Shown in pieces: positions 55,291 to 64,000 of a stretch of DNA of 64,000 nt. The DNA is from Calendula officinalis (taxonomy: Eukaryota > Streptophyta > Magnoliopsida > Asterales > Asteraceae), in contig OY970824.1 in the NCBI GenBank assembly GCA_963853835.1, positions 71,124,372 to 71,188,371 of the forward strand, in the 5' to 3' direction. Both the position numbers and the translations under genes were made by a program. The notes under the pieces were generated by a model. That model saw only the letters and a program-made list of their open reading frames with translations. It did no database searches and had not been told where the DNA came from. Position 1 is the first letter of the stretch; each line of letters opens with the position of its first letter.

Positions 55291-56070
55291 TCATACATTT
55301 AGAGATGAAGATGCGTAATCTAAAGATGAAACTGCTGCTTTCTGGGGACTGCTATGATCTTCATAGCAGTCTTCTTCTTCTTCCTCCAATGAAGATATTG
55401 ATGACAAACAATGGCTGATACTAGAACAAGTTGCAGAACCAGAAGAAGATGCACGTGATGATGATGTGAATGATAAACCAGATTCTGGAGATTCATCACT
55501 ACTACCACTAATCATCATCTTCTTATTATTACCACTAGATTCCATTAGTAAAGATTGTTCCTGACCAATGATTGAATATGAAGAAGATGATGATGGTGAA
55601 GAAGAAGAACCAAGGTTGACCAACAACAAGTCAACAAAAGCACCAATAATATAACCATGGTTTATCTTATCATTCACTGCTAGATACAAACTCAAAAGTT
55701 CTTGAAGATTCTCCCATTCTCTTAAACTTTCATCAGCTTCCACCATTTCTTGCATTGACTTTTTGAAGTCAACAAATGGGTCAGTTGACTCCATCTCCAT
55801 CATTGACACATTTTCTTTTAATCTTTCTTGTTCTTGTTCTTTTTGTTTTTGTTTTTGTTTTTCATTTGGCTTTGCTTCTTCAAGTATGGAACTTGTTTTC
55901 CCAGCTGGCTTGAAAAAGAACCTGTCGGAACTTAGCCCACGAATCACAGACTCTACCATATCTCCGGTGACAACCATGTCTTGAAGTTCGCCGGAGATGG
56001 TGGTGGCACGGAAAGAGAGGGTTTTACTAGGGCTGCCACAAGTAGGAAAAAATTGGAGCCTTCTTCCCAT
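55291..56070 (-). CDS. OVATE family protein (OFP13/15/16/18-like clade)
   Basis: 259 residues, single exon. Short N-terminus MGRRLQFFP, then a clade-type motif SVIRGLSSDRFFFKPAGKTSS (about 41-61) followed by ILEE, a Lys/Gln/Glu-rich stretch (66-86), the OVATE domain at about 95-152 (TDPFVDFKKSMQEMV, LQELLSLYLAVNDKINHGYI, IGAFVDLLL), and a long Ser-rich and acidic C-terminal tail (SSLEEEEEDCYED). Known: nuclear transcriptional repressors of the KNOX/BELL and brassinosteroid networks. The HGYIIGAFVDLL ending and the RGLSSDRFFF box place it in a different clade from the gene at 22601. ATG 56070 gives the typical start; intronless as usual. Confidence 0.92.
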   Translation of the reverse strand: MGRRLQFFPTCGSPSKTLSFRATTISGELQDMVVTGDMVESVIRGLSSDRFFFKPAGKTSSILEEAKPNEKQKQKQKEQEQERLKENVSMMEMESTDPFVDFKKSMQEMVEADESLREWENLQELLSLYLAVNDKINHGYIIGAFVDLLLVNLGSSSSPSSSSSYSIIGQEQSLLMESSGNNKKMMISGSSDESPESGLSFTSSSRASSSGSATCSSISHCLSSISSLEEEEEDCYEDHSSPQKAAVSSLDYASSSLNV

Positions 56071-56170
56071 TGTTGATGGTTTTTGAATTTGGTTTATAAA
56101 ACAATAGAATTGAATTTGAATATGAAAGTGTTATTAATGTTGTGGATGATTTTAAATAAATGGTCAGATT
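56071..56170 (-). promoter_or_regulatory. Upstream region of the 55291 OVATE gene
   Basis: The minus strand has TTTATTTAAAATC (56147-56159) about 80 bases before the ATG and TTTTATAAACC (56089-56099) about 20 bases before it. The first is the better-spaced TATA candidate; weak. Confidence 0.3.
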
Positions 56171-58719
56171 CGTATTAAATGAGGGGGGCGTTTTTAAAAT
56201 AAAAGGAGTGGTGAGAGGAATCAACAACAGAAGGTTGTTGTGGGGTCTTGTTTTATATTTATGGTCCTCTTTCTGTTCTTTTTGGATTTGTTGCATCTCT
56301 TTCCCTTTATGTTTGAGGTTTAATAGTTTAAGTCCCTCACGTCTCGATATAAACTATAAACCTTTCAAAGTGCGATGATAATGTTGTAATAATCATCGTC
56401 GCATCTTGAATGGTTTACAATTATAAAACACATTAAACCAAACTAACATTGCCATAGTCTCCAACATACGATCCAAAGTCTCGCCACCATTATAATTTCC
56501 AAAGTTAAAAAACTAAATTTATTGTTTTGAGCAAACTATAATCACAATTAGTGTAATTTAGTCTACAATGGATTGAATATCATGATCTCATATAGCACAC
56601 TTTGTGGTGGGAGTATTTTGTAACTTATACATCATTTTCGCCCAACTTGCTACATTGCATCCAACAATAAACATACTTCATGTGCCAACATCGTCATCAT
56701 CCACATCTCTTTCCTTTCCCAAAATAAAATATAACTTTGCATTCTTTTTCATCTTTTTATAAATAAAATACAACTTAAATCGAACTGTAACAATATAAAA
56801 CCCCACTAATTTAGAAGTCATACGTATGATAAGAAACCAATCCGCATGTTTGTATCTAAGGAATAAGACTATTCAAGTAGTTATTCAAACCTATTAAACA
56901 TTTAAACCCAACTCCTCGACCATAATATAGAACCAAATAATTCAAAATGTTACACTGTTCTTAAATAGTATTAATCGATAATAATATGAAACCCACATCA
57001 CGATCATCACGAAGCTAGGCCCGATACTCAATACCATCTAAAAGATGTTAAATCGGTCCAAGTGGTCCTCGACAATGACTGACTAGTGACATTAAAATCA
57101 TGTAAACACACTCGTATAATGAGAATACAAACGGGTAGTTTTTTGTATGGTAGAAACCAGTCGGTTCGCCAAAACACTTGTTCAAGTTTTACTGTTTTCT
57201 TAGAAAAATATGATGAATAATAAAAATAAAAATCTAAGAATATATTGTTAATAAGAATGAAGTAAAAGAGAAGGTTTAAAACAGTGATACAAAGATAAGA
57301 TGAAAGCAAGTTGTTTGCTAAATATAACAAATAGAGAACTAAAAAAAATGTTTGTAAAACTACACTGAAAGCATGTGAAAACACTTGTCATATGAGCTGT
57401 TAAAATCAAATGACAATTCTCTAAGAAAGTAGAGTACGAAAACACATTATAAAAACTATCAATGTAATTTGCAGTTGTCATAGCCAACGTCCTTTTATGC
57501 ATATCAGTAAATGAAAGTAACGTCCCTACCCGTACATATCTTCATTTTCAATTTTGCATTAAATCATCTTCCCAAACACACCATTAATACTTACCTCAAC
57601 GGTTATTTACCAGACCGCTTGTGCAGTATAAGATGTTACTATAAACCCACTGTGAACAAAATAGTGTAGATTTATAAAATAATTTAGATGGAATGGGTGT
57701 TATTTGGTTCAAAAAAACAACCTGATTTTTACATATATAAATCGTTCAACTTGTTAAACCGATCCTTCTCTCGGAAATTTTTTACCAAAGGTTCAAAAAC
57801 TGCCACATCAGCGTTTTGAGCGTGTGCATTTCGAGCATAAGCTCGTCCACTCCATGTAGCCCGTTATAAACAGGAATACCTTTTAAAAATAAAAACAAGG
57901 ATAGTAATTAAATAAATGCTTGTTAATTTGTTGTTTTAATGAAATGTTAAATAACTCAAAGAATTACTATTATCCTGTCCAACTTAGCATTCATTTTTCA
58001 AATATTATATTACACATACGCAACGTTGCAATAGTTACGAGACTTTTTTTTAAAGTATTCACAAGTTTATATAAATCTAACAAGTTCGAGAACTCTAATA
58101 TGTAAATGTTGGGTTAAATGACCTGTTATGCAAAATGAGAAAGTACGTTGGTTTTTCAAAGGTATTAACCCTTTTATCAACTCGAAAACTTGAACTTTTA
58201 AAAACATAAGAATAGAGTAGCATTTACAGACGGACATACCCCTTGAACCGAGCTTGAGGTTGAAGCAGCGAAACGGGCTAATGGCCCGTATATACCTCAA
58301 TAAGCATGATTAATTATTTAAGTTAGTAGAAAAAATGTGATGATATGATAGAAAGTGAGAGTTGGGACCTTGGGAAGTTTAATAATGGTTGGGTGTTGTT
58401 ATTTTACAATATTTGCAACATTAATGTCGTCTCAACCCACCTTAGACAGCATGTCATTTTCAAATTTTCAATTAATTGGTCCCAATCAAGCTATCTATCC
58501 TGAACCCGAATGATTCTTAGCCTCATTGTGCCCATGTTGAGTATGTCGGGGTTTATTAACCAAAACGGGTGGGCCTTTCTTGTTGTTTGGGGGCAAATGG
58601 GCCATTTGAGCGAGATGTTCGTATGGCCCCCTTTTGCATGTGTTCCCTAGATTACTTTATAAAATAAGTTAAAAGAGTGAAATAAGCAATAAGTTTATGG
58701 TAATTTCCAATGGGAATAC
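56171..58719. other. Intergenic, nothing firm
   Basis: Minus-strand frames at 57028-57384 and 57248-57502 are hydrophobic, low complexity and without known domains. I see no gene or structured repeat here. Confidence 0.4.
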
Positions 58720-60140
58720 CTGACTGACTTGTAGCTTAAGCTGGATCAGAAAGGTTTGATGATTCTTGGGCCTGCATCAAGGATAATAACTTAATTCTTA
58801 GAAATCACTCTGCAATTTGAAATTAAAAAAAAAAAAGGTGGTTGTGTTTCTTAGGTGTATTAAGTGAATGAGAGTAATATGCATTTAATATTGATTATCA
58901 TTTGGTTTACAAGTGATTGCACAAACATAAATTGAATTCAATCCGCCAACCCGATGGATTATTAAAACATGTTTAAAAATATATATGTATATACTTCAGT
59001 AGTTTATAAATATATTTGAAAAATAGATATGTATATAAAATATATACTTTGGTAGATTCTGCATACATTTAAAAAGTCGACCTGTTGACCATTTTGACCA
59101 TTCAAACTGTTAACCTATTTAACCCGTCTAATTAAATGAGTTATATGGGTCGGGTTCGGGTTCGGGTTGAAAGTAACCATGTTAGAGTTGAGATACCTGA
59201 CCCGTTTATATAAACACGTCAAATTAAGCTTGAATGTTTCTGACCCAACAACCTGTGAACCTGAACCTGACCTGAATTGCAACCCCTATATAAAACCAAT
59301 AAATTATAACAAAAGTAAAATAAACAAAAGAATGATACATACCCGGGATTCATATTGATAAGATCAGAAACTCAATGTTTATATACACCACCGCAATTTA
59401 CATGAGATTTTCATGATTTACCACCATCATTTTTCATGATTTACTGCGAATTTCACGATTTTCATAAATAGCAAAGGAATGTTTTATGCACAAAATACCA
59501 TTTAAGAATAAGCATCAACAGGTAGAGAGAGATATTTACCTGAATGTCAAAACTATTCAGGTTACTCTTGCAGATAAAGAATTAAGCAGACATAGCAGCA
59601 GTCAGCAGATTCCAATTTGAGCTGAATACACGTGTTATTCCCCTTAAGTTTCCCTATAAAAAAAAACAACTGTTGCATAAAAAAAACTACTTATAATGTT
59701 ATTAAGTGATATACACACTCTGACACTCTCATTTATTTCAACTAAATTTAGTTTCTTTATAAGACTAAATAGTCTAGGGGCGACCAAAAATCTGCCAAAA
59801 CTGAACCAAAATAACCGAACCACATATAAAAAACCGATGGTTTGATTATTATTTTTGTATTAACCACAAAAAGAAGTTCAGTTGTGGTTAATGTTCCAAA
59901 ACCAAACCGCATTTGTGACTAGATTGTTCTGTTTATTTATTTATTTTTAAATACTTGTATTTATAGACCTTTACTTTAACATACTAAAAAGAAGTACATG
60001 CATAACTAGCAATGATATAAAGATGGTTAATGCTATAGAATTAGAAAATAATACTCAAATTTGATTAAATAATTGAGCAAGTAAATAAAATTCCAGAAAC
60101 ATTACCTTGAAACTGATGAGCAGGCGTGTCTTGTAGGAAG
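58720..60140 (-). ncRNA. Possible spliced transcript downstream of CAF1 (three exon-like tracts)
   Basis: On the minus strand, 60106-60140, 59540-59653 and 58720-58771 each have a consensus AG acceptor (ATATAAG, TTATAG, TGATGCAG) and GT donor (GTAATG, GTAAAT, GTATTC). No frame through them encodes anything I recognise; stops occur in all frames of the 114-base exon. They could be alternative 3' UTR exons of the CAF1 gene, a lncRNA, or chance. Confidence 0.25.
59080..59287. repeat. hAT-like MITE fragment, reverse copy of the 38913 family
   Basis: Read on the minus strand, TAGGGGTTGCAATTCAGGTC then TTCAGGTTC, GGGTCAGAAAC, ATATAAACGGGTCAG and ATCTCAAC appear in the same order as at 38913-39010. 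The far end is not defined. Confidence 0.6.
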
Positions 60141-60240
60141 CTTATATTAAAAAAGGGAAGTGATAAACATATAAACATAATTGAATACCAAACTCAATCC
60201 TTCTTATACTTTTGTTCATAATAATGTTATTTGAGTTAGT
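60141..60240. other. Spacer
   Basis: AT-rich; nothing recognised. Confidence 0.3.
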
Positions 60241-60370
60241 GCATATTTGGGAAAGCTTATTTAAATGGCTTTCGAGCTTATTAGCTTAATAAGCTTAAAA
60301 ATTCCAGCTTATTTAAGCTTATTAAGTTAATAAGCTCAAAAGCCACTTAAATAAGCTTTCCCAAACATGC
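60241..60370. repeat. Fold-back hairpin element
   Basis: GCATATTTGGGAAAGCTTAT on the left mirrors ATAAGCTTTCCCAAACATGC on the right, with AATGGCTTT/AAAGCCACTT and repeated AGCTTATTAAGC in between; the whole 130 bp is close to one hairpin. MITE or hairpin-RNA source; no target duplication seen. Confidence 0.7.
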
Positions 60371-61127
60371 CCTTAGTATACTTTATAAGATCAATACATT
60401 ATCTTTCTCATTCTTTTTCCAATATCATCAACAAACATATGTAATTACCATATATGCATGTCATCATCCTGTTATCCAATATCATATGCATCCAACAGGT
60501 GAGTGTTGAAGCAATAAGGTAGCTTTTATTTACTCAGTCTCAGTAGCCTAAGTTTTATCACTGTCAAAAGATTCTTAGCCTATGTTCTAGTTCACAACAT
60601 AAATGAATGGGACATACACGATTACATGTTCTTCAACTTTGAAAGACATTCAAAACGGGTCCTTAAACCACTATGGTTCCAATGTTAAGCCCTAAGCAAC
60701 CTAAAGTTAGGCAAGTTGCCTACCCCTGACTAAACAAACAACATTGTCATCAGTCATCACAGATTCACATCTCTAAATTCCGGATCCTGACAAAGCCATA
60801 AGATATGACCATATTAAAAGACAAAACGTCTGAATCAAAGGGAGGCCTAAATGCCTAAAACTCACATTATTAAAAAATCAGTCACATACTTAATGCCTAA
60901 AACTCACATTATTAATCAGTGATCAGTCACATACTTACTTACTAATGCTGCATCAGTAGAAGTATTAACTAGTGAATCAAGATATAGAACAGGCATAACT
61001 AATGAAAACCAAAGAATTAATTGATTGCAGCTAAATTGATATTAAAAAAGCCCAGAACTTTACAGCTGTTGATTTGCTAATACGATTTAAAACGGGATTT
61101 CTACAAACTACCAGCATGAAAAACACC
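60371..61127. other. 3' flank of CAF1 with a small tandem duplication
   Basis: 60849-60890 and 60893-60938 share ATGCCTAAAACTCACATTATTAA..TCAGTCACATACTT. The part next to 61127 is the probable 3' UTR. No gene. Confidence 0.5.
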
Positions 61128-61961
61128 TCAGAAAGCTTCTAATCCATACAGAACGCCGGCGTACTTCTCCGGCCCGCCTCTGCAAAGAACCTTAATCTTC
61201 AGAAAGGCGTGCCAAGTCAGCAAGCTATCTGATCCTGCCTGGTGACACTTCCCAACAGCCCTATCAACCTCCAATGTTTTGGCCACACGATCCAGACCAC
61301 CGTAAAGGCTCTCACAGTACCTCATCAGATGCTTAACATCGTAAACCCTAGCTCCAAAGTACGCCTTCAATAGATCGAGAAACCGCTCCAATTCATCTGG
61401 TAAAACACGGCCAGTCAGGATCTTCACCAAGTAACCAAAATCATAAGCGCTGTGAAACGTAACCCAGCTCACACGCTCATTACACACCAGCCCTGAAGAC
61501 ATCATCAACTGTGAGAATCTCACCGAATCGATTCCAAATGCACGATTCTTCTCAAAATCAATCCCTTGTCGTTTCAAAAGTTCAATCGAGTCAGAAGCGT
61601 GCTGGTCACGTGACGGATCGAAGTCGTTAAAATTGAATTCCCAAATGTAACGAGTGTTATGATCGGAATCATCTAGATCAGGTAGATTTCCTTCAGCGTC
61701 GGTTAGGGTGAGGCCAACCTGAATAAGTTTCAAAGCATCAACATTCATTTTAAGAAGGAGATAGTGATCGGAAGGGTTCTGGTTACGAAAGTAATCATAG
61801 CCGGCGTTCGGACGAACGACGACGCCGGGAAACTCAGTATCCATGGAAACAAAAGGGAAATCGTCGATAATTGATTCGATTAAACCGAATTCCGATTCTA
61901 TGTTGTACGCAAAGACGGATCGTATGACAATACGCGGCGGTGGTGACGATTGTAAGTCCAT
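61128..61961 (-). CDS. CAF1: CCR4-associated factor 1 (CAF1) family deadenylase
   Basis: 277 residues, single exon. The DEDD-type ribonuclease core is complete: MDTEFPG (D41, E43), SAYDFGYL (D174), HQAGSDSLLTW (H240, D245). Family landmarks GYDYFRNQNPSDHYLLLKMN, ALKLIQVGLTLTD and WEFNFNDFD are present. Known: the CAF1 subunit of the CCR4-NOT complex shortens mRNA poly(A) tails in cytoplasm and P-bodies; the intronless plant CAF1-9/10/11 group is induced by wounding and stress, and this gene resembles that group. The frame is open upstream to an ATG at 62138, but I choose the ATG at 61961 because it gives the family length, the extra 59 residues look like translated leader and the only TATA-like sequence lies between the two ATGs. 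Confidence 0.95.
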   Translation of the reverse strand: MDLQSSPPPRIVIRSVFAYNIESEFGLIESIIDDFPFVSMDTEFPGVVVRPNAGYDYFRNQNPSDHYLLLKMNVDALKLIQVGLTLTDAEGNLPDLDDSDHNTRYIWEFNFNDFDPSRDQHASDSIELLKRQGIDFEKNRAFGIDSVRFSQLMMSSGLVCNERVSWVTFHSAYDFGYLVKILTGRVLPDELERFLDLLKAYFGARVYDVKHLMRYCESLYGGLDRVAKTLEVDRAVGKCHQAGSDSLLTWHAFLKIKVLCRGGPEKYAGVLYGLEAF

Positions 61962-62036
61962 GGTATCGACAGTTTGTATTATCGGTGATGATAATGGTGG
62001 ATTACGGTGGTGTGGAATTAGGGTTACAGGGGGTGG

Positions 62037-62046
62037 TGTATAAATA
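62037..62046 (-). promoter_or_regulatory. Possible TATA box of CAF1
   Basis: The minus strand reads TTATTTATAC about 78 bases before the ATG at 61961, inside what would be coding sequence if the 62138 ATG were used. TATTTATA is a weaker match than TATAAATA. Confidence 0.35.
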
Positions 62047-62138
62047 AGAGATTGGGGGAGAATGAACGTGAGACGGTTTGATAGTGGCGTGAGTGGGGCC
62101 CTAAACAAACTCGGACCATGCTTTGAATACGTGTTCAA

Positions 62139-62630
62139 ATCGTTTTTTTCCCCTGTTTTTTAATTTGATAATGATATTGTAAGTTTGTAACATGTTTTTA
62201 TAACTACATATAATCACGTTGCATAATTTGGATTCATCTAATTATTTGATTTTAATATATTTTTGTAATTTATAATTACAATAATATTTAATTAGTTTGT
62301 ATAAGTTATATTTTTGTAATTTATAATTACAATAATTTAAGTAAGCTATACAATAATATTTTTTATTATAAATGAACGAGAATTATGTGATTTGTAACAC
62401 GTGATTAGTTATTCTCATACAAATGTAATGTTAAGCAACATAGTTGGAACGTATAGTAGGATAGAATAACTGAAGCTAGCCAACCGGTTTGGCAAAATAA
62501 GTTTTCCATGACAGGACGGTTTTGAACATATAAAACTGTTTATACTGGTTTGGCCGATGATTTGAATATGTGATTGAGCCATGAAACCTTAACCGGCCGA
62601 CAAAGTATATTTAACATGTGAATGTGAATA
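62139..62630. other. CAF1 upstream region, AT-rich
   Basis: The segment ATATTTTTGTAATTTATAATTACAATAAT occurs twice in overlapping form (62259-62290 and 62310-62335), a short direct repeat. No gene. Confidence 0.4.
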
Positions 62631-62634
62631 TGCA

Positions 62635-62690
62635 ATCCCACATTGCTTGGTAAAACATTTTCCCACCAATATTCCAATCTATAAAAGGCA
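62635..62690 (+). promoter_or_regulatory. snRNA-type promoter-like pair (USE plus TATA)
   Basis: ATCCCACATTGC (62635-62646) resembles the plant upstream sequence element (RTCCCACATCG), and TATAAAAG follows at 62680 with 33 bases between, near Pol II snRNA spacing. No U-snRNA sequence was recognised downstream, so it may be a decayed LTR or TRIM of the 20396 type rather than a working promoter. Confidence 0.35.
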
Positions 62691-63028
62691 GCCTCTCGCC
62701 CGAAAATCTATTGCGAGTCACTTTTCTAAGTGAAAAACAATTATTATTCGGTACGAGGCAGCATGGTCCGTGCGATGCACGAGCTTCGTTTACAATTATG
62801 AGTTATTTTAAGTGCATATCGTGTACAATTTACTGGTATCACCTGGAAAGTACGAAAAGCGTGATCGGTTACATGTTTAACTTTGATTACGGGTATTCTA
62901 ATAAATGAGCAAAGTTGTTCTTTATGTGTATTGATGTATAGGGTTTGTTGTTCTTTATTGATTCATATGGATTATGTATGTTAATTGCAATTATTTCTTT
63001 ACCTTGAAATATATTTCATATGCGTGAG

Positions 63029-63320
63029 TAGGCCTGTGAAAATTGAACCGAGAACCGATCGGGATTGCAGGACCGGACTGGACCGAACCGAGCTCCATCG
63101 GTTCGGTTCTCGATCAGCTCTAATTTTTATGATAAATCAGTTCTTGGTTCCGTTCCGAGCGGTCGGATTCGGTCCAAAACCGAAAAAAATCGAAAATAGC
63201 CGAAGAAATTGTCTCGGTACTGTTCGGTTCCGAATGGTTCTCGGTACGGTTCGGTTCGGTTCTGTGCATCATCTGTTTGGTCCTCGGTCCATCCAAAACC
63301 ATTTTTTTGTTCGGTTCTTT
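63029..63320. repeat. hAT-like MITE fragment (GGTTCGG-rich)
   Basis: Starts TAGGCCTGTGAAAATTGAACC, rich in ATCGGTTCGG, GGTTCTCGAT, TCGGTCCAAAACC; collinear with 44472-44700. Frames on both strands are compositional. Confidence 0.6.
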
Positions 63321-64000
63321 TTTTTTAATAAATATATGTCATCGTGCATTTTTTATATTGATTGATTCTAATAAACCTATAAAGTTTGTTGCTATGTAAT
63401 TAATATTTAACCATAATCTAGATATTCAACTATTTTTGTAATTCATAAATGCATGGACATTATTTTGTTGTGTTTATTAAATATTATTTATGGTAAAACT
63501 TTTGATCTTACAATTGATTAATTTATTATTTTTTATACATGGATTATATAATCTTATTATTAATATTAAATGCATGGTGTTAATGCAACTTCAAAGTTAG
63601 AACTCAATTTTTATAAATGGATGTTCTGTTAGGGTAAAAAATAATATCATTTGAAAACTCAATATCATTTGCATCATGATAGTGTTGTATTTGTAGTTTA
63701 TAATATGTAACTTTTAGTTATATGAAAAGACTGTTATTTAATTAAATCTACTACTATTATTTTTATAGTTAAATTCTCTGTCTTATTTAATTAATATGTA
63801 ACTTCTAGTTAAATGAAAAAACTATTATTTAATTTTATTTACTACTATTATTTTGGTTAGACTCCTTGTATACTCTATTACATTTATTCATGAGCATCAT
63901 TTATAACAAAAACTTAATTTTTAACATAGAATTCAATACAACTAAACTATGAAACTCATTTTTTTATGATCGATATATATAGATATAGAATATAGATGTT
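63321..64000. other. Intergenic, nothing recognised
   Basis: AT-rich; short direct repeats such as TATGTAACTT(C/T)TAGTTA near 63710 and 63800. Confidence 0.4.

Noticed and set aside
57028..57502. Hydrophobic minus-strand frames as small membrane proteins
   Set aside because: AT-rich chance frames rich in F, L, Y, S; two overlapping frames look equally 'good'.

Overview
This window is nuclear DNA of a flowering plant, almost certainly a eudicot. The evidence is GT-AG spliced genes, long AT-rich intergenic DNA, plant-only gene families (HVA22-like, OVATE), and plant retrotransposon lineages with matching MITE families. I cannot name the genus from sequence alone. There are only four ordinary host genes in 64 kb, and the rest is mobile DNA in different states of decay.

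Host genes: (1) the 5' half of an HVA22-like ER membrane-shaping protein gene on the minus strand at the left edge (three coding exons, 63-691; the rest lies beyond base 1); (2) a small OVATE family protein gene on the plus strand (22601-23101); (3) a second, different-clade OVATE family gene on the minus strand (55291-56070); (4) an intronless CAF1-type deadenylase gene on the minus strand (61128-61961). They do not form an operon or pathway; two OVATE genes 32 kb apart are the only functional echo.

Retrotransposons: 1436-4029, a coding-less element with 513-bp LTRs and a Ty1/copia-style primer-binding site; 7099-15436, an apparently intact Ty3/gypsy chromovirus with 1734-bp LTRs, a perfect 5-bp target duplication and one uninterrupted 1551-residue gag-pol frame; 24182-33927, a Tat-lineage Ty3/gypsy element with 571-bp LTRs, a dual RNase H, two disabling lesions in pol and a separate three-exon gene on the opposite strand; 34276-35560, a 5'-truncated L1 LINE with a 16-bp target duplication; 47602-52467, a gag-only Tat-type element with a perfect 5-bp target duplication, whose LTRs differ mainly in the copy number of a 19-bp tandem repeat (7 versus 18) and whose interior has a GC-rich CCGCCGGT-rich tract. 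A degraded LINE tail lies at 38015-38480.

DNA transposon derivatives: a MULE-type element with a perfect 9-bp duplication (19251-20110), eight Stowaway-like MITEs of two families, hAT-like MITEs (one with a perfect 8-bp duplication at 39965-40577), a Harbinger-like MITE (41852-42176), Helitron-like 3' ends (5333, 16149, 16269), and several fold-back elements. The most unusual part is the antisense spliced gene inside the Tat element: its introns are invisible to simple ORF calling, and removing them joins two frames into one 784-residue reading frame.
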